A stretch of 64,000 nucleotides of DNA from Chryseobacterium sp. CY350 (lineage in GTDB: Bacteria; Bacteroidota; Bacteroidia; Flavobacteriales; Weeksellaceae): the NCBI RefSeq assembly GCF_027945075.1, contig NZ_CP116034.1, forward strand, positions 1,612,001 through 1,676,000. Reading direction: 5' to 3'. Below the pieces are notes generated by a model that had not been told where the DNA came from, searched no databases, and worked only from the letters and a program-made list of their open reading frames with translations. A program made the position numbers and the translations under genes. This document shows, piece after piece, positions 45,500 through 52,993 of the stretch. Positions within the stretch are counted from its first letter, which is position 1. Every line of letters starts with the position of its first letter.

Positions 45500-45632
45500 C
45501 GTCAGTTCGAGTGTTTTTCGGAATGAATGGAGAAAACTATCGAGAACCTGTGAACTTCTTACATAATCTAGTAAATTAATCTAATTCCATATGTTCTCGA
45601 TACGATTTTTTCAAAAACTACTCGAACTTACG
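45500..45632. repeat. MITE-like nested inverted repeat
   Basis: About 130 bases with two nested arms: outer arms 45500-45511 and 45621-45632 (cgt-c/a-agttcgag with one mismatch), and inner arms tatcgagaac (45538-45547) with gttctcgata (45593-45602, perfect). Further complementary stretches (gtgttttt and aaaaacta) lie between. It is a short non-coding element between the DUF4256 and Imm22-like genes. Its form is that of a small non-autonomous mobile or palindromic repeat; no coding potential is seen. Confidence 0.6.
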
Positions 45633-45693
45633 GTTTACGTATTTTGTTATTTGTAAAATCATCAAAAATTTTTAATATAAAAACTATAAATCT

Positions 45694-45701
45694 TATCTTT
45701 G
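45694..45701 (+). promoter_or_regulatory. -7 promoter element of the Imm22-like gene
   Basis: TATCTTTG, 18 bases before the ATG at 45720. It lies inside the longer frame opened by the TTG at 45699, so that start is rejected. Confidence 0.65.
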
Positions 45702-45719
45702 ACGCTTCAAAAAAGCAGT

Positions 45720-46118
45720 ATGAATACACAGATCTTAGATTTTTGGGTAGGAAATTTTAATTCGGAAGAACAGTTTTTGCAGTTCGTGGAAGAAGACGAC
45801 AATTATTATCTGAATGAAGAAGATGACGACAATTACATCTCAAAATTTGCAGAATCGCAGGACACCGTTTGGTTTGATGGAGATTTGGCAGAATATGGTT
45901 TTGAAAATCAGAGCAAAAATATTTACGAAAACTTTTCAGAATATTCATTTGCCGATCAATGGCTTCCGGAACTGGTTCACAAAATCAATTTGTCTGAATT
46001 AAAATTTGACATAAACTCTTTGATATTTGTCAGTCAGGGACAAATTCCTAAGCCTGTTTCTGTGGAAAATGATGATTTTTCTTTGGTTTATATGGGTGGA
46101 ATTGAGTTTGAGTATTAA
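45720..46118 (+). CDS. Immunity 22-like protein (orphan)
   Basis: A 132-residue acidic cytoplasmic protein. The pattern FWVGNFNSEEQFLQFVEEDDNYYLNEEDDDN, then ISKFAESQDTVWFDGDLAEYGF, resembles the Imm22 family (GNFxSEExxxxYhexxY...DFxxxYDxDFxE). Imm22 proteins are proposed immunity proteins of polymorphic toxin systems. No cognate toxin gene is next to it, so it may be an orphan or act against a distant toxin. Family recognition is from memory and moderate. Confidence 0.5.
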   Translation: MNTQILDFWVGNFNSEEQFLQFVEEDDNYYLNEEDDDNYISKFAESQDTVWFDGDLAEYGFENQSKNIYENFSEYSFADQWLPELVHKINLSELKFDINSLIFVSQGQIPKPVSVENDDFSLVYMGGIEFEY

Positions 46119-46124
46119 TTCATA

Positions 46125-46163
46125 AATTAAAAAGCTTCTCAATATTTGAGAAGCTTTTTAAAA
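46125..46163. terminator. Bidirectional terminator
   Basis: 14-bp perfect stem (aaaaagcttctcaa 46129-46142 with ttgagaagcttttt 46146-46159), with A/T runs on both sides, between the convergent Imm22-like and small unknown genes. Confidence 0.8.
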
Positions 46164-46173
46164 TGTTTAGTTA

Positions 46174-46443
46174 TTAAATTCCCACAAATTCATCAGCTTT
46201 TACAGCTATTGCTTTTTCTAATGTAACTCTTAAACCATTACAAGTCTTTTTTAAATCATCCATTGCTTGGTCAGAAGATTTTGATCCGTGCCATAAAGAT
46301 GTATTTGGTAATTGATAAATTTTAGAACTTCCTGAAAAACTAAAGTTAGTTTTATAACCAAAACTTTCCATTGAAGATTTTACTTGAGTATGTAGTCTGT
46401 CAACATCGTATGATATGACTACATGACTAATTGTTGTTCCCAT
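46174..46443 (-). CDS. Small protein of unknown function (possible Cas2/SinR-like ferredoxin fold)
   Basis: An 89-residue protein. The N-terminal MGTTISHVVISYDVDRLHTQVKSSME, then TSLWHGSKSSDQAMDDL and a final block VKADEFVGI, faintly recall Cas2/SinR-like small proteins (beta-alpha-beta start with YD, Trp or Leu strand, DxL strand at the end). No cas genes or CRISPR array are present, so a CRISPR role is not suggested. The name is a structural guess only; a hypothetical protein is the safe call. It shares the terminator with the Imm22-like gene. Confidence 0.45.
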   Translation of the reverse strand: MGTTISHVVISYDVDRLHTQVKSSMESFGYKTNFSFSGSSKIYQLPNTSLWHGSKSSDQAMDDLKKTCNGLRVTLEKAIAVKADEFVGI

Positions 46444-46562
46444 AGAGTATATTTTAAATTCTATACAAAGTAAATTCTATATATCTATATTTATTTACTG
46501 GAACCCGTATGGTTTATAAATTTAATTTATTTCATTTAAAATTTATTTAACAATATATTTTT

Positions 46563-49427
46563 CTAATGCGCTTCCAGCCAGTTCTTCCCTACTCCAACCT
46601 CAACCAATAAAGGAACTTGCGTTTCGATTGCATTTTCCATTTCGTTTTTAATGATATGTGTAGCCACTTCCACCTCATCAATCGGAGATTCGAAAATTAA
46701 TTCGTCATGTACCTGAAGAAGCATTTTGGTCTGCAGTTTTTCTTTCTCTAATTCTTTTTGAATTTTAATCATCGCCATTTTCACAACATCAGCCGCACTT
46801 CCCTGAATGGGAGCATTTACGGCATTTCTTTCGGCATGCGCACGCACCACAAAATTTCCGGAATTGATGTCTTTTAAATGTCGTTTTCTTCCTAAAATAG
46901 TTTCTACATAACCAATTTCACGGGCTCTTTTCACTTGCTCAGCCATGTATTCTTTCAATTTTGGGTACGTTTCATAATAGGCTTCAATCATTTGCTTTGC
47001 TTCAGATCTCGATAATCCGGTTTGTTCTGCCAAAGCAAAAGCTCCCTGACCATATAAAATTCCAAAATTCACGGTTTTTGCCTGCCCACGTTGAGTCTTT
47101 GAAACTTCTTCCAAAGGAATATTAAATAATTTTGCAGCCGTAGAAGCATGAATATCTTCACCATCCTGAAAAGCCTTAATCATATTGTCTTCACCCGAAA
47201 TTTCGGCAATCAAACGCAATTCGATCTGAGAATAATCGGCAGAAATAATTTTCTTTCCTTCAGCAGAAACAAACGCTCCACGAATTTGCTGACCTCTCAA
47301 CGTACGAATCGGAATATTCTGTAAATTCGGATTCACACTCGCCAAACGACCTGTTGCAGCCGTAGTTTGCGAGAAATTGGTATGAACACGTTGATCATCT
47401 TTGTCTATCTGCGAAGGTAAAGCGTCAACATAAGTTGATTTCAGTTTTTGATAGGTTCTGTACTCTAATATATGCTGAATTATCTCGTGTTTTGAAGATA
47501 ATTTTTGTAAAACATCTTCGGAAGTTGCATACTGTCCGGTTTTTGTTTTTTTGGCTTTCGGGTCGAGCTGCATTTTATCAAATAATACATCGCCCAATTG
47601 TCTTGGCGAATTCATATTAAATTCTTCACCGGAGATTTCAAATATTTTGGATTCTAATTGTCTTAAATCATTTTCAAGATCGATACTTTCCTGAGCAAGC
47701 CACTTTTCGTCCAGAGAAATTCCTTCCAATTCCATTTTAGCCAAAACTTCCATCAATGGCATTTCTATGTTGTAGAAAAGATCCTCGAGGTTTTCTTTTT
47801 TCAGCTGAGGCGCAAACAATTCATATAATTGAAAAGTTACATCTGCATCTTCTGCAGCATAATCTGTTTGAGTTCTTAAATCTGCATCTCTGAAGTTCCC
47901 TTGATTTTTTCCTTTTTTACCGATAATGGTTTCTATGGAAACAGGTTTGTAATTTAAATAAACCTCTGAAAGATAGTCCATTCCGTGGCGTCCGTCAGGA
48001 TTTAGAAGATAATGCGCAATCATAGTATCGAACATCGCACCTTTTACTGTGATTTCGTATTGTTTAAGAACTTTATAATCGAATTTTAAGTTGTGAGCTA
48101 TTTTCAGCAGATCTTCTTTTTCAAAAAATGGCCTGAAAATTTCTAAAGTCTGCAATACTTCCCCCTGATCTTCAGAAAGTGGAACGTAATAGGCCAAACC
48201 TTTTTTGTAAGAAAAACTCATCCCGACCAATTCGGCTTCGAGCTCGTTCAGAGAAGTTGTTTCTGTATCAAAACAGACCGCTTTTTGCTTTAAAAGGTTT
48301 TGAACCAGTATTTTCTGCGCTTTGGGATTATCAACAAACTGATACAAATGATCATTTTCTATAATCGTTTCTTTGGTAGAAGTTGCCTGATCCAATTCTT
48401 CAAAAGTGGCAAAAAGATCAAGCTGGCCAACATTTCTTGCAACTTTCTGCTGCGGAGTTTCGGTGGAAACTTCGGTTTCAGTAATTACTACGCCGTCTTT
48501 TTCAACAACTGTCGTTTTTACAGTAAACGTTTCAGCCGGAGCAAAAGCACGATACAAATTTTCGTAAAGTCTTCTGAATTCTATCTCGTCAAAAATTTCT
48601 TTTACTTTTTCAAAATCCGGAGTTTCAAGATCATATTGTTCCTGATGAAATTCTACGGGAGCATCACAGATAATTGTTGCTAATTTTTTAGACAATATTC
48701 CGCGTTCTGCAGATGCTTCTATTTTTTCTTTAATCTTTCCTTTTAATTGATGTGTGTTTGCCAGAAGATTTTCTATACTCCCATATTCTTTAAGGAATTT
48801 CATGGCTGTTTTTTCGCCAACTCCTTCTAAACCGGGAATATTGTCTGATGAGTCACCCATCATTGCAAGAAAATCAATCACTTGTTTTGGATGTTCAATT
48901 CCATATCTCGCCTTTACTTCTTCGACTCCTAAAATCGAAATTTCACCACCTCTGAAACCTGGCTTGTAAAGTTTAATTTTGTCAGTAACCAGCTGAGCAA
49001 AATCTTTATCTCCACTTACAATAAAACTTGTATAATTTTCTTTTTCTGCTTTACAGGCAATTGTTCCTATGACATCATCAGCTTCATAGCCTTCTACACC
49101 CAAACTTGGGACGTGCATCGCTTCCAAAATACGATGAATATATGGAATGGCAAATTTAATTGCTTCAGGTGTTTCACTTCGATTAGCTTTATAATCAGCA
49201 TAATCATTAGTACGAATACTTGCCTGGCCAACATCAAAAATTACTGCTAAATGAGTCGGTTTTTCTTTTCTAATGAGCTCGATCAAGGAATTCATAAAAC
49301 CAAAAATAGCTGTTGTCTCCATTCCGGAACTGGTATATCTTTGGTTTTTTGACATTGCGTGATATCCTCTGAAAATCATTGCATAAGCATCGATCAAAAA
49401 AAGCCTTTTGTCCTGTGTTGCGTCCAT
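46563..49427 (-). CDS. polA: DNA polymerase I
   Basis: Fills gaps in DNA repair and removes RNA primers. The 954-residue protein begins at MDATQDKRLFLIDA, has the 5'-3' nuclease domain to about 290 (GVEGYEADDVIG, GDSSDNIPGLEGVGEKTA), a 3'-5' exonuclease domain with intact acidic CFDTETTSLNE, and the polymerase domain with motif A (ADYSQIELRL), motif B (RGQAKTVNFGILYG) and motif C (LQVHDELIFE). All three activities look intact. A -7 promoter (49451-49444) overlaps an earlier in-frame ATG at 49445, so 49427 is the start. Confidence 0.96.
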   Translation of the reverse strand: MDATQDKRLFLIDAYAMIFRGYHAMSKNQRYTSSGMETTAIFGFMNSLIELIRKEKPTHLAVIFDVGQASIRTNDYADYKANRSETPEAIKFAIPYIHRILEAMHVPSLGVEGYEADDVIGTIACKAEKENYTSFIVSGDKDFAQLVTDKIKLYKPGFRGGEISILGVEEVKARYGIEHPKQVIDFLAMMGDSSDNIPGLEGVGEKTAMKFLKEYGSIENLLANTHQLKGKIKEKIEASAERGILSKKLATIICDAPVEFHQEQYDLETPDFEKVKEIFDEIEFRRLYENLYRAFAPAETFTVKTTVVEKDGVVITETEVSTETPQQKVARNVGQLDLFATFEELDQATSTKETIIENDHLYQFVDNPKAQKILVQNLLKQKAVCFDTETTSLNELEAELVGMSFSYKKGLAYYVPLSEDQGEVLQTLEIFRPFFEKEDLLKIAHNLKFDYKVLKQYEITVKGAMFDTMIAHYLLNPDGRHGMDYLSEVYLNYKPVSIETIIGKKGKNQGNFRDADLRTQTDYAAEDADVTFQLYELFAPQLKKENLEDLFYNIEMPLMEVLAKMELEGISLDEKWLAQESIDLENDLRQLESKIFEISGEEFNMNSPRQLGDVLFDKMQLDPKAKKTKTGQYATSEDVLQKLSSKHEIIQHILEYRTYQKLKSTYVDALPSQIDKDDQRVHTNFSQTTAATGRLASVNPNLQNIPIRTLRGQQIRGAFVSAEGKKIISADYSQIELRLIAEISGEDNMIKAFQDGEDIHASTAAKLFNIPLEEVSKTQRGQAKTVNFGILYGQGAFALAEQTGLSRSEAKQMIEAYYETYPKLKEYMAEQVKRAREIGYVETILGRKRHLKDINSGNFVVRAHAERNAVNAPIQGSAADVVKMAMIKIQKELEKEKLQTKMLLQVHDELIFESPIDEVEVATHIIKNEMENAIETQVPLLVEVGVGKNWLEAH

Positions 49428-49443
49428 ATTTTGAATAATGAAC

Positions 49444-49451
49444 AAATATAA
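49444..49451 (-). promoter_or_regulatory. -7 promoter element of polA
   Basis: TATATTTG on the minus strand, 16 bases before the ATG at 49427; it overlaps the alternative ATG at 49445. Confidence 0.6.
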
Positions 49452-49558
49452 GAAAATAGGAATGTTTCGGGATAGAATTGTATGGCAAAAAAAAGATTAA
49501 TGCCGCTCGAAAATGGAAATTCAGAACAATTTTAAGAAAAAGATAAATATTTTTACAG

Positions 49559-50014
49559 TTATTTATTTCTCACCTGCTCCAGCGAATCTAAGATTTTCAG
49601 ATTGATCTCACTGTCGGGATTTCCCTGTTTTTTTGCTTCAGATAAAAAATATTTTGATTTTTTGAGATCACCCGTCTGCATATAGCAAATACCTAATGAG
49701 TTGGTAATCTTATCAAAATAGCCCTCGTTTTTACCGATTCCGTTCTCATATGCGACAATGAGGTTAGAAATTGCATTATTGTAATCTTTTTTTTCCATGT
49801 AGGAAAAACCTAGTGGCGCAACAGCGTCTGGATATTTATTTTTATCGACATGATTAAGGTAAAATATAGTTAAATCATACTGCTTATTTTCGTACGAGTC
49901 CCAACCATCTTTATAAAATTTCTTATCATTGTCTGTAAAAAAATAATATTTGATGATGATAACAAAAAATAATACTGATCCTATTAATAAGATAATCTGA
50001 AATACTCTTTTCAT
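49559..50014 (-). CDS. TPR-repeat membrane-anchored protein of the T6SS island
   Basis: A 151-residue protein with one N-terminal transmembrane segment (FQIILLIGSVLFFVIIIKYYFF) and then tetratricopeptide-like repeats (YENKQYDLTIFYLNHV, YNNAISNLIVAYENG, GDLKKSKYFLSEAKKQG). TPR repeats bind proteins. It is the last gene of the Hcp-VgrG-PAAR set, and could be an immunity or assembly protein (inference); no specific family was recognised. The gap to the preceding gene is 30 bases. Confidence 0.6.
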   Translation of the reverse strand: MKRVFQIILLIGSVLFFVIIIKYYFFTDNDKKFYKDGWDSYENKQYDLTIFYLNHVDKNKYPDAVAPLGFSYMEKKDYNNAISNLIVAYENGIGKNEGYFDKITNSLGICYMQTGDLKKSKYFLSEAKKQGNPDSEINLKILDSLEQVRNK

Positions 50015-50044
50015 AATAAAAGTTTAGCTTTTGAGAAAAAAATT

Positions 50045-50608
50045 TTACCAAAATAACATCAACAGCAGGTAAATAATGTCGATGCCGAAAATGACACCAA
50101 CGTATTTTAAATGTGTGATCCCGCCGTAATAATCTATCAGCCAGCCTGCGCCAAAAACGTACAGCAGGAATACAATTAACAGAGCAAAAAAATATTTCTC
50201 TTTTACAAATTGAAAAATATCAAAATAGTAAGAAAAATTCTTTTCTTCATTGTTTAAACTAAAAAAAGATTTCTTTTTATCAGTTGTTTTGCCAACTTTA
50301 ATTTCTCTGTAAAAATTTAAAGTGCTGCTGTTTTCAAATCTCTCATAATTTTCCAAAACTTTCCAGTTGGTGATCAATCCGCGATAGTTTCTTTCATATC
50401 TCGACTTATCCGAATCATTCAGGAAAAAGTAAACTCTTCTTTTGCTGGCATGTTTGTCGATAAATAATTTCTTTTTGAGATTTTCTTTTGAAACCGGGTT
50501 TTCCTTTACTAATTCCAGCCTAGAATCTACTTTGATAATTCCTGAAACGATGATTGCAGTAATTATTAACGGAAAAATAAAAATTAATATAAAAACTAAA
50601 TTTTTCAT
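50045..50608 (-). CDS. Unknown two- or three-TM membrane protein of the T6SS island
   Basis: A 187-residue membrane protein: an N-terminal helix (LVFILIFIFPLIITAIIVSGII), a charged soluble part of about 90 residues with SKRRVYFFLNDSDKSRYERNYRG, and C-terminal hydrophobic helices (YFFALLIVFLLYVFGAGWLIDYYG, YVGVIFGIDIIYLLLMLF). No family is recognised. Sitting 16 bases downstream of the PAAR-like gene, it has the position of an immunity protein to an effector carried by that gene, which is inference. Confidence 0.55.
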   Translation of the reverse strand: MKNLVFILIFIFPLIITAIIVSGIIKVDSRLELVKENPVSKENLKKKLFIDKHASKRRVYFFLNDSDKSRYERNYRGLITNWKVLENYERFENSSTLNFYREIKVGKTTDKKKSFFSLNNEEKNFSYYFDIFQFVKEKYFFALLIVFLLYVFGAGWLIDYYGGITHLKYVGVIFGIDIIYLLLMLFW

Positions 50609-50624
50609 ACGATATTAAGATATT

Positions 50625-51920
50625 TTAGTCTTTTCCAGCGATTACTGAAATTTTTGCTCTCGCTGCGGCTTCCTCATTTTTCATGGCGTTATTCAGGTCA
50701 CTAATTTGTGAAGCCAATGCCCAGTTTGAAGCTGCACGCATTAAATCGATTCCGAAATTGATTGCCAAACCGTTGAGTGCACCGCCCAAAGTTGTTTTAA
50801 CACCTGTTGACGCATTACTTCGTAAAGAATTATTATATTGAGTTCCCTGTACAGCATTCACGTTGGTAGAAGTTGCCGTCGTTGTACTTTGAGTGATTCT
50901 CACACTGGTGCTTGAAGCATTCACGCTGCTCTGAGAATTTCCTATACTTGAATTGGGAAGTTGGTTATTGACAGAGATTGTCGTATTGCTGATTGTGGTT
51001 CCCGGCGAAGTGACATTGCCGCGGCTATCTGCAACAAAAACCCTGTTTTGTGATATGGTTGATTGATTAACGGTTACACTCTGATACCCCGAAGTTTGTG
51101 CATTTGCAACATCTTTTCCGGATCCCAAAGCATCTGTAGCGGCACCGTATAATTTGTCTGTGACTTCACCCATCTCCTGATTTGCCGGCATTTCATTTAA
51201 ATTAAAAGCTTCACCGGTTACATAATTTTCAAAGCCTGTAAAGTCTTTGGCCTCATCGTAAATACCATTTATTAAATAAGAAGTACCAAAAACCGTGGCC
51301 ATACCTGTTCCCTGCGCAAGTGCCGATGCAAGACCAAACTCAGCATAAGTAGCAAGAACCGAACTTCCTGCTGCGCCTACAGCAATAACTAATCCTGAAA
51401 CTAAATACGATACACAGACAATAGCACCCACCGTCAACGCCGTTTCTGCAATTACTTTATCCGTAAATTCATCTGCAGCCTTTTCTGAATAGAGAATCAT
51501 CACATTACCGCCTAAAGTACACGGTATCATTGAATTTTCAATTAATGGATGTTTTCCTGCGGTCAATACATTGGTATCGTAAGGTTTCCAGTCTTTCAGT
51601 AAAATTCCACATATAGAAGGGATCAGTGATACTCCTGCTCCCGCTGCCGCGCCTGCAGCAGCACAAGCTGCAACCGCCAAAGCACCGCCACTCAGTACAG
51701 AGCCGGCAACCAAAGCGGCACCGACGATTGCACCAACGATTGCACCGGCGATCACCATTTTCGCACACATAAAATTACCTCCCGGTCTGTCATCTATTGT
51801 TGCTTTAAAATGACCTCCAGCAATAGTGACTGTACTTTGACTGGTCACTTTTATCTGTTGCTTTTTCATTCCGTCAGAGCACACCAACCATGCTCCATCT
51901 GGCACATATAATTTACTCAT
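50625..51920 (-). CDS. PAAR-like DUF4280 T6SS spike-tip protein with hydrophobic inserts
   Basis: A 431-residue protein. The N-terminal part has PAAR-like cysteine spacing (C14 in WLVCSDG, C52, C104, C134 in IPCTLGGNVMI) and matches DUF4280, the PAAR-like tip of T6SSiii spikes. The C52-to-C104 stretch is lengthened by a Gly/Ala-rich hydrophobic segment (54-108) that looks membrane-active, and a second hydrophobic segment lies at 160-220. A Thr/Ser/Asn-rich linker (about 275-375) leads to a short C-terminal domain. It could itself be a pore-forming effector. Its neighbours support T6SS delivery. Confidence 0.75.
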   Translation of the reverse strand: MSKLYVPDGAWLVCSDGMKKQQIKVTSQSTVTIAGGHFKATIDDRPGGNFMCAKMVIAGAIVGAIVGAALVAGSVLSGGALAVAACAAAGAAAGAGVSLIPSICGILLKDWKPYDTNVLTAGKHPLIENSMIPCTLGGNVMILYSEKAADEFTDKVIAETALTVGAIVCVSYLVSGLVIAVGAAGSSVLATYAEFGLASALAQGTGMATVFGTSYLINGIYDEAKDFTGFENYVTGEAFNLNEMPANQEMGEVTDKLYGAATDALGSGKDVANAQTSGYQSVTVNQSTISQNRVFVADSRGNVTSPGTTISNTTISVNNQLPNSSIGNSQSSVNASSTSVRITQSTTTATSTNVNAVQGTQYNNSLRSNASTGVKTTLGGALNGLAINFGIDLMRAASNWALASQISDLNNAMKNEEAAARAKISVIAGKD

Positions 51921-51932
51921 TGATTTATAAAT

Positions 51933-52991
51933 TTATGTTAGCGTTATCTTGTGTTCTGTAGAATAGATATAATTGCGACTCGCCTGCTCCTTAACTTTTG
52001 AATGACAGAAAAGCATTTTTCCCTTTTCAATATCAAAATGATATTCGATTGTCCAAAGTAATGAATAATCAAAATCTTCTTTCAAAAATTCTTTTAATTT
52101 AGAATTATAAATTTCTCTCAAATGTCTATTTTGCTCAGAATTGCCTTCGCACAAAAATTTAATTTTTGCTAAATTTCCTTCTTTTTCAGCTTTTCGTTTT
52201 ACGGTAATATTTACCTTCTCATTACTAAAAGCCTGAGAATTATATTGCTTTTTTTCTTCTCCTACAAACGTTCCTGTTTTATGATAATCCTGATAAACAT
52301 CATTGAAAAACAGATTGTACAGAATATTGTTTTTGATGAGTGGCAAAGTATCTCTAAAATCCTTGTCGCCACCTTCTATTATATTTTTTTCTTCGAGGGT
52401 GTTCCCTACTTCATTTTGCATCGATTGTTTGAGTATCATCCATTCAGACCAAATTTCATCCTGATTTGCGATTGACTTTATACTTCCTGCGGTATTTAAT
52501 TCAAAATTAAGATGATCAATTGGTCGGTTAAATTTCTGCATATATTCCGCAAACTGTCGGTATATAGATTTTATATATTTTACCTGATGTGATATTTGTC
52601 GCAAATCGCCGTAAAAAAACCCATCTTTTTTCTGTTTAATATATTCCCAGATAATGACCGTTTCAGAATCAATCATACTGTTTCCTGAAACCTGAAGATC
52701 ATTTCTGGTCATAATCGTATAACTACTGACATCAATATCCGATTGCTTTAAACTGATAAAATCTAAAGATTCTCTTTCTTTTCTAATTTGAGTGAGATTA
52801 ATAACTGAATCAGGTATATAAATGTGGTTGAGCCAGGTTGGAAACTGATCGTCATCTTTGATCCACTCGTGCGGTAAAGCATTTGAATTATGAAAATCTT
52901 TTAGTATTTTTGGTTTTAAACCTAAAGTTTCTGCAATTTTCGCAAGACTACTGGATCGGTCAATCGGGAAAGTATTTAAATCTGATCTCAT
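51933..52991 (-). CDS. T6SS-island protein with N-terminal LysM-like domain
   Basis: A 352-residue protein. Residues 8-56 (SLAKIAETLGLKPKILKDFH...WIKDDDQFPTWLNHIYIPD) look like a LysM-type repeat, and the rest is a charged, mostly helical domain of unknown family. In Bacteroidetes T6SSiii loci proteins with a LysM-like start next to vgrG are common and are thought to load effectors or stabilise the spike; that role is inference. It lies 2 bases after vgrG and 12 bases before the PAAR-like gene. Confidence 0.55.
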   Translation of the reverse strand: MRSDLNTFPIDRSSSLAKIAETLGLKPKILKDFHNSNALPHEWIKDDDQFPTWLNHIYIPDSVINLTQIRKERESLDFISLKQSDIDVSSYTIMTRNDLQVSGNSMIDSETVIIWEYIKQKKDGFFYGDLRQISHQVKYIKSIYRQFAEYMQKFNRPIDHLNFELNTAGSIKSIANQDEIWSEWMILKQSMQNEVGNTLEEKNIIEGGDKDFRDTLPLIKNNILYNLFFNDVYQDYHKTGTFVGEEKKQYNSQAFSNEKVNITVKRKAEKEGNLAKIKFLCEGNSEQNRHLREIYNSKLKEFLKEDFDYSLLWTIEYHFDIEKGKMLFCHSKVKEQASRNYIYSTEHKITLT

Positions 52992-52993
52992 GC

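Noticed and set aside
46174..46443. A CRISPR-associated Cas2 gene
   Set aside because: The resemblance is faint, and there are neither repeats nor cas1 nearby.
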